From the NCBI GenBank assembly GCA_013362725.1, contig JABFVP010000157.1, forward strand, positions 1 to 19,996: 19,996 nt of DNA, written 5' to 3'. The position numbers and the translations under genes are program-made. The stretch comes from Cupriavidus sp. Its GTDB lineage: Bacteria; Pseudomonadota; Gammaproteobacteria; Burkholderiales; Burkholderiaceae. Under the pieces are notes generated by a model, which was given only the letters and a program-made list of their open reading frames with translations, had not been told where the DNA came from and did not search any database. This document shows positions 1 through 7,415 of this stretch, piece by piece (position 1 is the stretch's first letter; each line of letters opens with the position of its first letter).

Positions 1-169
1 TGAGGTAGCTGCCGATCTTGCTGAACACGCTGTTCAATTGCGTGCCAACGGTTTGGACCGACACGATAATGACAATGGCGATGAGGGCGGCAATCAGGCC
101 ATATTCAATGGCCGTTACCCCGTCTTCGTCGCGCACAAATTGCTGGAACTTGGTGGTCAATGCTTGCAT
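1..169 (-). CDS. Flp/Fap-type pilin, C-terminal end cut by window edge
   Basis: Structural subunit of a Flp (Tad-type) type IVb pilus, inserted in the inner membrane as a prepilin and assembled outside the cell. The 56 complete codons seen begin MQALTTKFQQFVRDEDG and continue with VTAIEYGLIAALIAIVIIVS. This is the family hallmark: a short positively charged leader, a Gly17/Val18 prepilin peptidase site, Glu at +5 and Tyr at +6 of the mature protein, then one hydrophobic helix. The start is supported by an AGGAGA ribosome site about 5 bases upstream. Full-length Flp pilins are about 55-75 residues, so only the last few residues should be missing. A weak promoter-like pair (TTGAAC at 249-254 and CATACA at 225-230 on the minus strand, 18-base spacer) lies upstream. 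Any tad assembly genes would lie beyond the left edge. Family assignment is firm; the pilus it serves is inferred. Confidence 0.93.
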   Translation of the reverse strand, partial: MQALTTKFQQFVRDEDGVTAIEYGLIAALIAIVIIVSVQTVGTQLNSVFSKIGSYL

Positions 170-250
170 GACGATCTCCTTTGATTGGGGACAACTACTC
201 GGTACTACAGGACAGCGAAACCGCTGTATGGAAAAGCTGGCATGACTGGT

Positions 251-505
251 TCAAAGCCGGTGGGCGCGGCAGCCGGGCGGCGCGCAGATGGCACACGCAT
301 GGAACGGCCAGCGGCCGGGACCGTGCATGCCCAGCGGGCTGCGCGCCTGCAACCGACGCTCTGCCGAGGCGTGCATGCATCGCGCCGCATGCTGTGCATG
401 CTGGGCGCGGGCCATGCAACGGAACGGCACGCTGCCGCCCCGCCGGGCAGCGGCAGGGTGGCGGGCTTGCATGTGCGGTAACGCCGGTTGGTGGACGGCA
501 GGCAT
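251..505 (-). CDS. doubtful 84-residue His/Met/Cys-rich small ORF
   Basis: A possible small gene starting at the ATG at 505, with a good GGGGAG ribosome site 7 bases upstream. The 84-residue product has about nine His, five Met and five Cys, including a C-x2-C-x4-C group near residues 71-79, which could bind metal. Against it: the protein has no Lys, Asp, Asn or Tyr and is otherwise Arg/Ala/Pro, the composition of chance frames here. Several other frames are open across the same bases. I recognise no family. More likely spurious than real. Confidence 0.15.
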   Translation of the reverse strand: MPAVHQPALPHMQARHPAAARRGGSVPFRCMARAQHAQHAARCMHASAERRLQARSPLGMHGPGRWPFHACAICAPPGCRAHRL

Positions 506-767
506 GGTGAAGCTCCCCGAATATTTCTTTTGTAGCCGGCCAGATTGCGCCGGCATCGCGGCAACCCGATGCTGATGGCGATGCCGCGTGCCATGGCATA
601 GGCAAGGCGCGGGCCAGCTGGCGTGAAGCCGTTGTCCCACAAGGCTTTCCGGCCATCGAGGCAGGGCTCGGTGCGTGCCAGGCCAGCGCCGCAGCGGCGG
701 TCCGGGCATGCGTCGGTGCCAGCCGGAAACGCGCGCCGCGCCAGCTAATTTGGATGACTCAACCGAT

Positions 768-812
768 GCACTAGTGCGCATGCCGGCGCACCGGTCGCCA
801 CCGCCCGGCATG
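768..812. repeat. nested palindrome and inverted-repeat cluster
   Basis: GCACTAGTGC (768-777) is a perfect palindrome and abuts GCATGC (778-783). CATGCCGG at 779-786 pairs perfectly with CCGGCATG at 805-812 across an 18-base loop. No T-run follows on either strand, so it is not a standard intrinsic terminator. It could be an operator or a structural element. Confidence 0.5.
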
Positions 813-1370
813 GTCAACGGCTCTCAGCCAAAAGCATGAGCGCGCGAGGCAGGCAGCGTGCAGTGCCTCGGGCGCCTGGACGACCTACTCGGCCCTCTCG
901 CCTGCGCTTTGCAGCACTGGGCCGCCTGATGGATGAGGACGCGCTGCCTGAAGTCAGCGTTTCGGAATAGAAACATCACGGCGGCCCGGTCCTCGCCGGA
1001 CGGTTTCAAGAAGAAGCCGCAGGACCCTCGCCGCCCCTTGTGGAATCGACGTTCGGCGCCAGACCAGGCCCGATGATTCAGGATGGAAACGTTGTGCGCG
1101 GATGCGCTGGCCTGGCCTGGCAAGGTGCGCGTGCCGGCATCCCCGTTGGCTTGCGTTCCGCCGCCTGAACACCAACACTGAACCGCGGAGGCCGGCTGTT
1201 GGCGGCGCTCCTGCGCAGTCGATGGTGGCAACTGAATGGCCGATGACGACGGACCTGGCCATGAGTCGATGGCGCGTGAGCAGGCTTGCACGCAGGCAGG
1301 CACGCGACACGCGTGATCGACAGCACGGGCAGTCGGCAGCCCGACAACGTGAGTCTCCGGAGCGAGCGAC

Positions 1371-2609
1371 ATGGCTTTTCCGAACCTGATGCACAGCAAG
1401 CAACCGATCGGCGCGCCAGACGGACATTGGCTCGATGCGGGTCGCCTATGGCTGTATACGTGCGCGGGGCTGATTTGCTACGTGTCGTTCCTTGGGATCT
1501 GGATGTTCCGTGCCTGGGTCCTGGCTGTTCCGGGGCTGATCCAGCCGGGCGCGGATTTTGTCGTTTTCTGGAGTGCGGCGAGCGTGGCGCTCGAGCAGGG
1601 CGCAGCAGCGCCGTACAACTATGACCTGCTGCACGCCAAAGAGATTTCAGCCATGCCTGACCTGGCGGCCGGCACGGGCATGCTGCCATGGTTCTATCCG
1701 CCTACATTCCTGCTGCCGCTGCTGCCGCTAGGCCTGTTGCCCTATTGGTGCGCTGCCCTGGTTTTCCTGTTAGGCGGTTTCGGCTGGTATGGGCTTGCCA
1801 TGTCCCGGACATTGCCGTGGCGCGGGGCCTGGATTGCCGCATTGGGCTTCCCGGGAGTTGCCATCGGCGTTGCGACCGGGCAGAACTCGCTTTGGCTGGC
1901 AGGCACCGCGGGCCTGGCTCTGACACTCCTGCAACGACGGCCGATGTTGGCCGGGATGCTGCTCGGGCTGCTTACGGTCAAGCCACACCTCGCGATCATG
2001 TTCCCGCTCGCCCTGTCCTGCGCCGGCGCGTGGCGTGCGTTGCTCGGACTGCTCGCGAGCGCGACGGCACTGGCAGTCCTGTCGCTGGTGTGCTTCGGGG
2101 TTGAACCTTTTCTGGCATTCCTGCAAGCAACGGGCGTTGCACGCGCGGCAGTCGAGGACGGTTCGGCAATGCTGGTGCGGATGCCCTCGGTGTTCGCGGC
2201 CGTCAAGCTGCTGCTCGGAGGCGTCACCGTGCCTTATGTCGCGCATGCGATGTTCGCTTGTGCGGCAGTGGCTTCGGTGATCTACGCATGGTCACGTCCC
2301 TGCAGCTTTGCACTGCGTGCAGCGCTGCTATGTACTGCCATGCTGTTGGTTCCTCCCTACCTTTACGACTACGACCTGGCTTTCCTGGGTATCGCCATCG
2401 CATGGCTGGGCCTTCATGCCCATCGCCACGGCTGGCTGCCTGGCGAGCGCGAGTTGCTGATCCTGTTGTGGCTGCTGCCTCTGTACGGGCTGTTGGCGGC
2501 AGAGTGGGTCGGGATACCGGTGATGCCGCTCGTATTGTTGCTGGCACTGGCGCTTGCCGTATGGCGCGTCCGGCTGGAACGGACCGGCAAGGCATCGCGC
2601 GATGCCTGA
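1371..2609 (+). CDS. GT87-type (DUF2029) integral membrane glycosyltransferase
   Basis: Predicted polytopic inner-membrane glycosyltransferase of 412 residues. Known GT87 members (such as mycobacterial PimE-type enzymes) use polyprenyl-phosphate-linked sugars and add them on the periplasmic side. Sequence signs are about ten hydrophobic segments, a GADFVVFWSAA segment with an acidic residue at Asp62 in the first extracytoplasmic loop, PWFYPP at 106-111, a GQNSLW segment, LTVKPHLA and a YLYDYDLAFL segment; these are typical of the family. The ATG at 1371 has a GGAG ribosome site 8 bases upstream; Met at codon 7 is an alternative start. Codon use is less GC-biased than in hemL or the pil genes. 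A GT2 gene follows on the same strand after about 108 bases, and a GtrA-like gene lies nearby, which fits lipid-linked sugar transfer. The sugar and acceptor are unknown. Confidence 0.85.
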   Translation: MAFPNLMHSKQPIGAPDGHWLDAGRLWLYTCAGLICYVSFLGIWMFRAWVLAVPGLIQPGADFVVFWSAASVALEQGAAAPYNYDLLHAKEISAMPDLAAGTGMLPWFYPPTFLLPLLPLGLLPYWCAALVFLLGGFGWYGLAMSRTLPWRGAWIAALGFPGVAIGVATGQNSLWLAGTAGLALTLLQRRPMLAGMLLGLLTVKPHLAIMFPLALSCAGAWRALLGLLASATALAVLSLVCFGVEPFLAFLQATGVARAAVEDGSAMLVRMPSVFAAVKLLLGGVTVPYVAHAMFACAAVASVIYAWSRPCSFALRAALLCTAMLLVPPYLYDYDLAFLGIAIAWLGLHAHRHGWLPGERELLILLWLLPLYGLLAAEWVGIPVMPLVLLLALALAVWRVRLERTGKASRDA

Positions 2610-2717
2610 TAACCGGGCCACGGCGGCTCTCCGATAGTTACGCCGGGCCGAACACAAGCGCTATATGGCGCAAGCATGACGGCGCGCACAGGAAGCGGCG
2701 TCTCGGGGAGAAAAATC

Positions 2718-3740
2718 ATGTCGGGTCCATATGATGTCAGGCTGCTTTCCTTGGTGGTGCCTTGCTACAACGAGTCGGACAGCATCGGCAAGTTTTTCGA
2801 CTGCGTCATTCCGGTGCTCGAGACCATCGATGCGATCCGCTTCGAAATCGTGCTGGTCAATGACGGCAGTTCGGACGATACACTGGACCAGCTTATTGGG
2901 TACTCGCACCGGGATCCCCGCGTGCGGGTAGTTGACCTGACGCGCAACTTTGGCAAGGAAGCGGCCCTGACCGCGGGACTGGACGAAGCACTGGGCGACG
3001 CCGTAATCCCGATCGATGCCGACCTACAGGATCCGCCTTCACTGATTCCCGAACTGGTCAGGCGCTGGCGCGAGGGAGCCGAGGTGGTGCTGGCACAGCG
3101 CAGCAGCAGGGCCTGTGACTCCTGGCTTAAGCGCGTGACGGCAGGCGCTTATTACCGCGTCCATAACAAACTTTCCGACCAGAAGCTGCCTGTCAATGTG
3201 GGGGATTTTCGCCTGATGGACCGCGTGGTGGTCAATGCGCTCAAGCAGATGCCGGAGCGCCGGCGCTTCATGAAAGGCCTGTTCGCCTGGGTTGGCTACC
3301 GTACCGTGATCGTGCCGTACGAGCGCGAGGCGCGCAGCGCCGGGCATTCCAAGTTCTCCGGCTGGCGCCTGTGGAACTTCGCGCTCGAGGGCATCACCAG
3401 CTTCAGCACCATGCCGCTGCGCAGCTGGACCTATATCGGTGTGGCGATCGCGCTGGGGGCGTTCGGCTACGGCGCCTTTATCGTGGCGCGCACGCTGGTG
3501 CTGGGCATCGATGTGCCGGGTTATGCGTCGCTGCTGTCGGTGCTGCTGTTTCTCGGTGGCATCCAGCTGATCGGCCTGGGCGTGGTGGGCGAGTATGTCG
3601 GCCGCATCTACGACGAGGCCAAGGGCCGGCCGATCTACCTGGTGCGTCGCCGCTACCAGGAGACCGGCCAAGGCCGGATCGTGGCGTCGGGGCGGCGCGT
3701 GATCCGCATCGATCGCGGGCAAGTCAGCAACGGCCGCTGA
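2718..3740 (+). CDS. GT2-family, GtrB/DPM1-like polyprenyl-phosphate glycosyltransferase
   Basis: Transfers a sugar from a nucleotide donor to a polyprenyl phosphate on the cytoplasmic face of the inner membrane, judged from the GtrB/DPM1-like family. The 340-residue protein opens with the GT-A strand SLVVPCYNES (11-20), then VNDGSSDDT (48-55), the metal-binding DADLQDPP (100-107, DxD), GDFRLMDR (162-169) and ERRRFMKGLFAWVGY. Two C-terminal membrane helices (about 236-262 and 270-292) precede GEYVGRIYDEAKGRPIYLV, the usual family ending. I chose the ATG at 2718 because GGGGAG lies 7 bases upstream. An in-frame ATG at 2676 would add 14 residues but lacks a clear ribosome site. Downstream it converges on a minus-strand GtrA-like gene, the usual partner of GtrB. 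Function is confident at family level; the sugar is not known. Confidence 0.9.
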   Translation: MSGPYDVRLLSLVVPCYNESDSIGKFFDCVIPVLETIDAIRFEIVLVNDGSSDDTLDQLIGYSHRDPRVRVVDLTRNFGKEAALTAGLDEALGDAVIPIDADLQDPPSLIPELVRRWREGAEVVLAQRSSRACDSWLKRVTAGAYYRVHNKLSDQKLPVNVGDFRLMDRVVVNALKQMPERRRFMKGLFAWVGYRTVIVPYEREARSAGHSKFSGWRLWNFALEGITSFSTMPLRSWTYIGVAIALGAFGYGAFIVARTLVLGIDVPGYASLLSVLLFLGGIQLIGLGVVGEYVGRIYDEAKGRPIYLVRRRYQETGQGRIVASGRRVIRIDRGQVSNGR

Positions 3741-3761
3741 AGCCTGCTGCGCTAGGGACCT

Positions 3762-3778
3762 CCGCGAGTCAATCGCGG
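3762..3778. terminator. hairpin between convergent genes, possible bidirectional terminator
   Basis: CCGCGA (3762-3767) and TCGCGG (3773-3778) form a perfect 6-base stem with a GTCAA loop, in the 28-base gap between two convergent genes. The loop contains the stop codon of the GtrA-like gene. No T-run follows on either side, so termination activity is uncertain. Confidence 0.3.
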
Positions 3779-4158
3779 TAGGTCCAGGCCCGGTGCAGCA
3801 GGTAGGTGAACACCGGCACGGTCAGCACCACGCCCGCCAGCCCGGCCCAATAGCTGGCGCCGAGCCGTTGCGCGGTCCAAGAGATACCCATCGTCAGCGC
3901 CAGGCCCAGCAGCGAGACGCCGGCAAAGCGTCGCAGGGTGCGGTGGCGCAAGCGCGAAGAAAAGCTCCACAGGGTATTGAGCAGGTACGAGCACGCCGTG
4001 GCGCAGAGGAAAGCAACGCAGTTGGCCGCCACGGGCGAGGCGTCGAGCGTGCTCACCAGCGTTGCCGTGACGGTGACATGCACGCCGGTCGAGGTGGCGC
4101 CGGAAAACAGGAACCGCGTGAATTGGCGCAGCCCTGGCGTGGTGCCTCTGGCGTTCAC
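3769..4158 (-). CDS. GtrA-family membrane protein (putative lipid-linked sugar flippase)
   Basis: A 129-residue four-helix membrane protein of the GtrA family, whose members are thought to flip polyprenyl-phosphate-linked sugars across the inner membrane or assist in this. The typical pattern is visible: RQFTRFLFSGATSTGVHV in helix 1, an AANCVAFLCATACSYLLNTLWSF region in helix 2 with the conserved N-x3-F motif, RRFAGVSLLGLAL in helix 3, and a last helix ending FTYLLHRAWTYRD. The start is a GTG at 4158 that overlaps the TGA of the upstream methyltransferase (GTGA), so the two are probably translationally coupled. The much longer open frame running into the methyltransferase on this frame is a shadow. 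It lies tail to tail with the GtrB-like gene. Confidence 0.88.
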   Translation of the reverse strand: MNARGTTPGLRQFTRFLFSGATSTGVHVTVTATLVSTLDASPVAANCVAFLCATACSYLLNTLWSFSSRLRHRTLRRFAGVSLLGLALTMGISWTAQRLGASYWAGLAGVVLTVPVFTYLLHRAWTYRD

Positions 4159-4889
4159 GATGCGCGCAGCACGGCCATCAGCGAAATGCCGAACGGCAGC
4201 GAGCCGCGCGCGAGCCAGTGGCGCTCCGCGCGGAACACTCGATGCAGCACGTGGTTGACCGGCGCGGCCGGGAGGCCGGCGCCGGTCGCGTGGCAGCTGC
4301 CACGCAGGCGGTCGCCCATGCGCGCGGCAACGGCAAGCGGGAATAGCATCGTGTTGAAATACGACATCCGTTCCACCTGCAGGCCGCAGCGGCTGGCCAG
4401 CGCGTGCAGCGAACGCTTGCTGTAGCGGCGCTGGTGATGCAGGAAGACGTCGTGCGCGCTCCATAGCCACTGGTAGGCGGGCACGGTAATGAAGACCGCG
4501 CCGCCCGCCTTCAGCAGCCTGGCCGTGCAGTCGAGCGAGCCGGCATCGTCGGCGATGTGCTCGAGGCAGTCGAGCAGACAGACCAGGTCGAAGCTGCGTT
4601 CGGCGAACGGCATCTGGTCGGGGCACTTGCCATGGCGCAGGTCGTAGGCGTCGCCAGTCTTCTCTCGTGCCAGGCGCAGCGCAGTGTCGTCCATTTCCAC
4701 CGCGCTGACCCTGCCGAATTGCGACAGCATCGCCAGATTGCCGCCCGTGCCAGCGCCGATCTCGAGGATAGCCGCGTGGCGCGGCAAGGCCAGGCCGCAG
4801 AGGATGGTGGCGACGATTTCGCGCCGGCCACGGAACCACCAGTGGCTGGCTTCGGTGTCGGCCATCTCGAGGTAGGCGTCAGGGGACAT
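4155..4889 (-). CDS. class I SAM-dependent methyltransferase
   Basis: A cytoplasmic SAM-dependent methyltransferase of 244 residues. The SAM-binding motif I is LEIGAGTGG (42-50), with the strand-2 acidic residue Glu65 in SAVEMDD. The post-I/II region shows FDLVCLLDCLEHI (100-112), and KAGGAVFITVP (127-137) is motif III. The N-terminal HWWFRGRREI is seen in methyltransferases from polysaccharide and glycan loci. The ATG at 4889 has AAGGA 7 bases upstream; a TTG five codons earlier is less likely. It lies 32 bases after the sigma-54 regulator gene and overlaps the GtrA-like gene by 4 bases, so a three-gene operon is probable. The substrate, perhaps a sugar or lipid-linked intermediate, is inferred only from context. 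Confidence 0.88.
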   Translation of the reverse strand: MSPDAYLEMADTEASHWWFRGRREIVATILCGLALPRHAAILEIGAGTGGNLAMLSQFGRVSAVEMDDTALRLAREKTGDAYDLRHGKCPDQMPFAERSFDLVCLLDCLEHIADDAGSLDCTARLLKAGGAVFITVPAYQWLWSAHDVFLHHQRRYSKRSLHALASRCGLQVERMSYFNTMLFPLAVAARMGDRLRGSCHATGAGLPAAPVNHVLHRVFRAERHWLARGSLPFGISLMAVLRAS

Positions 4890-4921
4890 GGGGTGATCCT
4901 TCAATGGGATACGTCGCGGCG

Positions 4922-6295
4922 CTAGCCCTGCACGCAGATCAACCCAAGATCCCCCTTCTTCACCTGCAGCTTGTAATCACGCATCAGCCGGAACAGCGTC
5001 ACCCGCGAGATCCCGAGCTCGGCGGCCACGTCGATCAGCCGTTCATGGTGCCGCTGCAGCGCTTCGACGATGGCGTTCTGCTCGGCGGCCTCGCGGATCG
5101 CGGCCAGCGTGAGCGGGCGGTCGTCGGCGGGTGTGGCCAACTCGAGGTCGTCGGGCTGGATCACGCCGTCTTCGCACATGGCCGCGGCGTGGCGGATGCG
5201 GTTGATCAGCTCGCGCACATTGCCGGGCCAGCTGTGCAGCTGGATCGCGCGCAGCGCCAGCGGCGAGAAACCGCGGATGCGAGCCGGCGACTGCTTGCGC
5301 ACCGTGTCCAGCACGTGTTCGGCGATCAGCAGGATGTCGCTGCCGCGCTCGCGCAGCGGGGGCTGGCGCACGCGCAGCACGCATAGCCGGTGGTACAGGT
5401 CGCCGCGGAAGCGCTCGGCGGCGATCGCGGCTTCCAGGTCGACGTGGGTGGCGGAGATGATGCGCACATCGACTTCGATCGATTCGGTGCCGCCGAGCCG
5501 CTCGATACGCCCGGTCTCCAGGAAGCGCAGCAGGCTGGTCTGGCTTTCGATCGGCATGTCGCCGATTTCATCGAGGAACAGCGTGCCGCCCTGCGCCATC
5601 TCGATGCGGCCGGGCTTGCGCTTGGTGGCGCCGGTGAAGGCCCCGCGCTCGTAGCCGAACAGTTCCGACATCAGCAGCGTGGGCGGGATCGCCGCGCAGT
5701 TGACCGCGATGAACGGGCGCGAGGCCCGCGCCGAGGCGCGGTGGATGGCCTGCGCGGCGAGTTCCTTGCCGGTGCCGGACTCGCCGGAGATCAGCACGGG
5801 CGTGTCCCAGCGCGATACCTTCTCGATGCCGCGGAACAGCGACTGCATCGCCGGGCAGCTGCCGATCATGCCATCGGGGCGCGCCGTACGCAGGGTCTCA
5901 TGCGCGCCGGGCCGGAGCCGGGCCATGCCGAGCGCGTGGCCCAGGGCTTCCGCCAGGCGCGGATGCTCGAGCGGGGCGGTGTGGTAGTCGACGAAATACA
6001 GGCCGAGCAGCCGGCGCGCGGTTTCGCTCAGCGCGTGCTGGCCGGAGACGATGCCGATCCAGCCGACATGCCGCTGCGCCAGCCAGGGCTCGAAGGCTTC
6101 CAGTTCGGCATCGCCGAAACCGCCCTGCAGGTCCAGCAGCGCGGCCAGCGGCTGGTTGCCGGAAGGCAGGGCCTGCAGGTCCTGCAGGTTGGACGCGAAG
6201 CTGATTTTCCAGCCGCGCTGGGCAAACAGCCGGCACAGCGTGGCGTCATGGTGCTGCGACAGGTACAGCAGCGGGCGGTTGGCGTACGCGCTCAT
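4922..6295 (-). CDS. sigma-54-dependent activator with receiver-like N-terminus (VpsR/NtrC class)
   Basis: An enhancer-binding protein of 457 residues that would activate RNA polymerase-sigma-54. Residues 1-130 form a divergent receiver-like domain in which LLDLQGG places an Asp at 55. The AAA+ core follows: Walker A GESGTGKE (171-178), the sigma-54 contact loop GAFTGA (218-223), Walker B GGTLFLDE (236-243), FRGDLYHRL (297-305) and WPGNVREL (356-363). A Fis-type helix-turn-helix occupies about 419-441 (VAAELGISRVTLFRLMRDY). The core is complete and should be active. The start has GGGGAA 5 bases upstream. The receiver is degenerate, resembling VpsR-type regulators of biofilm polysaccharide, some of which respond to c-di-GMP; that link is inference. 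It heads the methyltransferase/gtrA unit, so its targets may be the surface glycan genes here. Confidence 0.92.
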   Translation of the reverse strand: MSAYANRPLLYLSQHHDATLCRLFAQRGWKISFASNLQDLQALPSGNQPLAALLDLQGGFGDAELEAFEPWLAQRHVGWIGIVSGQHALSETARRLLGLYFVDYHTAPLEHPRLAEALGHALGMARLRPGAHETLRTARPDGMIGSCPAMQSLFRGIEKVSRWDTPVLISGESGTGKELAAQAIHRASARASRPFIAVNCAAIPPTLLMSELFGYERGAFTGATKRKPGRIEMAQGGTLFLDEIGDMPIESQTSLLRFLETGRIERLGGTESIEVDVRIISATHVDLEAAIAAERFRGDLYHRLCVLRVRQPPLRERGSDILLIAEHVLDTVRKQSPARIRGFSPLALRAIQLHSWPGNVRELINRIRHAAAMCEDGVIQPDDLELATPADDRPLTLAAIREAAEQNAIVEALQRHHERLIDVAAELGISRVTLFRLMRDYKLQVKKGDLGLICVQG

Positions 6296-7415
6296 GAGAT
6301 TCCCCGGATTCTTGTTTTTGCGGAACAGGCGACCGGCAGGGCCGGCCGCTCGCTCCGTTGGCTCTAAGGCTTGCGCCGGCGCATCGTGGCGATGCGGCGC
6401 GGCGCGCTCCCCGATTTCTGTTGTTCCACCCCGTTCTTGTCCGGGCGCACCGGCATGCCGGCTTGCCGCGGGATTCAGGTGGCACGGACCGCTTGCTCGC
6501 GCTTGCGGCCCGTGCGCCTGAATGACCTCCGCTTTATCTTGTCGACCCCCATGTCATGGCGGGTGCCGATGCGGGCCAGTTCCTGCCGCGTGGCCCCCGC
6601 TTACAGCGCCAGTCCAATTCCCGCCCTGGGTTGCGGGGTCGTCCTGAAACTGATCCTCGGCGAACGCGTGCCAGTGTGCTTGCCGCTCTCGTTTCAGACT
6701 TCCCCTTTGTGCCGGGCTTCTGTTCGCGCCGACATATCTGCGACGAATGTGCCATGGCAGGCTAAGTCATTGAAATGAAAGGGAACGTGATGTTGTGAAG
6801 CGAGCAGCGCCGGATCGGCGCGTACGAAAACGTTCCGCTCTTGTTACGCATGGCGCCATCGGCGTGTTGCGTCGCAAAAAGTTTCGCGAGGGCAAAGGAA
6901 TGTTTTGCGCACTGGATGGCACCCGCCCGTGGACTAGAAGGCATTTTTGCCGTGTCGAGCCCACCTGAATGTGGGAGTGCAAAATTCGAAACGCCGGCCA
7001 TGAAGGGCTCCGATACTGCACCTCGCCGCCCTTCAAAACAGTTTCATTTCCGATACAAGGATTTGAAGTGCATACATCTTCCGCTGACAGGGCGCGACAT
7101 TGCGCGCCTCAGCCTTTTGGTGTCGGGCCCGCACCGGCAGCAGCGGCGGGATGGAAACAATGGGCGCGTTGACAAGCCTTCGGAGGAATCGCGGCTGGGC
7201 GGCTCGCCCGCTTCTCATCTGTTTGGATGGGGGTGTGCAAGTTTTTCAGGGCGGCGGGCACGCTGAACCAAATGGTTGCATCAGTGAAACTCGCCCCGCG
7301 TGCCGACGCCCTGGATTTGCCGGCGGCGGTGCGACCCGCGCAGGCGGCAAGCCCTTGATTTGCCGGCGCTAGACGAAAATGATTCGTATTGCCAACTTGG
7401 TCGCGCCAAACAATG
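6296..7415. other. 1.1-kb non-coding stretch between two minus-strand regulators
   Basis: No open frame here looks coding. The candidates on both strands are Arg/Pro/Cys-rich and match no family. The stretch must include the promoter of the sigma-54 regulator (reading left) and the end of the LysR gene. Visible structure: an inverted repeat GAAGGGC/GCCCTTC at 7002-7008 and 7028-7034; an 18-base direct repeat with one mismatch at 7308-7325 and 7351-7368; and ACGAA-AATGA-TTCGT at 7373-7387. A TGGCAC near 6490 lacks correct sigma-54 promoter spacing. Confidence 0.55.
7308..7368. repeat. 18-base direct repeat pair, 43-base period
   Basis: GCCCTGGATTTGCCGGCG at 7308-7325 and GCCCTTGATTTGCCGGCG at 7351-7368 differ at one base. 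They lie just downstream of the LysR gene (on its strand) in otherwise unassigned DNA. They could be regulator sites or a remnant of a local duplication. Confidence 0.6.

Larger units (their letters stand above)
170..1370. other. 1.2-kb region without a convincing gene, rich in short palindromes
   Basis: Overlapping open frames exist on both strands, but none resembles a known family and none has coherent codon use. They are Arg/Ala/Pro/His/Cys-rich, as expected for chance frames in GC-rich DNA. Visible structure: six GCATGC palindromes at 325-330, 373-378, 387-392, 396-401, 706-711 and 778-783; a 10-base palindrome GCACTAGTGC at 768-777; and a perfect 8-base inverted repeat (CATGCCGG 779-786, CCGGCATG 805-812) with an 18-base loop. 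The region should hold the promoters of the leftward pilin and the rightward glycosyltransferase. Confidence 0.6.

Noticed and set aside
824..1427. Open frames on minus before the GT87 gene
   Set aside because: Several frames are open at once, without ribosome sites or family resemblance. Chance frames in GC-rich DNA.
4159..4839. N-terminal extension of the GtrA-like frame
   Set aside because: It overlaps the whole methyltransferase gene in another frame. GtrA homology begins only at the GTG at 4158.
6490..6507. TGGCAC...TTGC resembling a sigma-54 promoter
   Set aside because: The GG to GC spacing is 12 bases, not the required 10.
6371..6778. 135-codon open frame on plus
   Set aside because: Cys/Arg/Pro-rich with no domain or plausible ribosome site.
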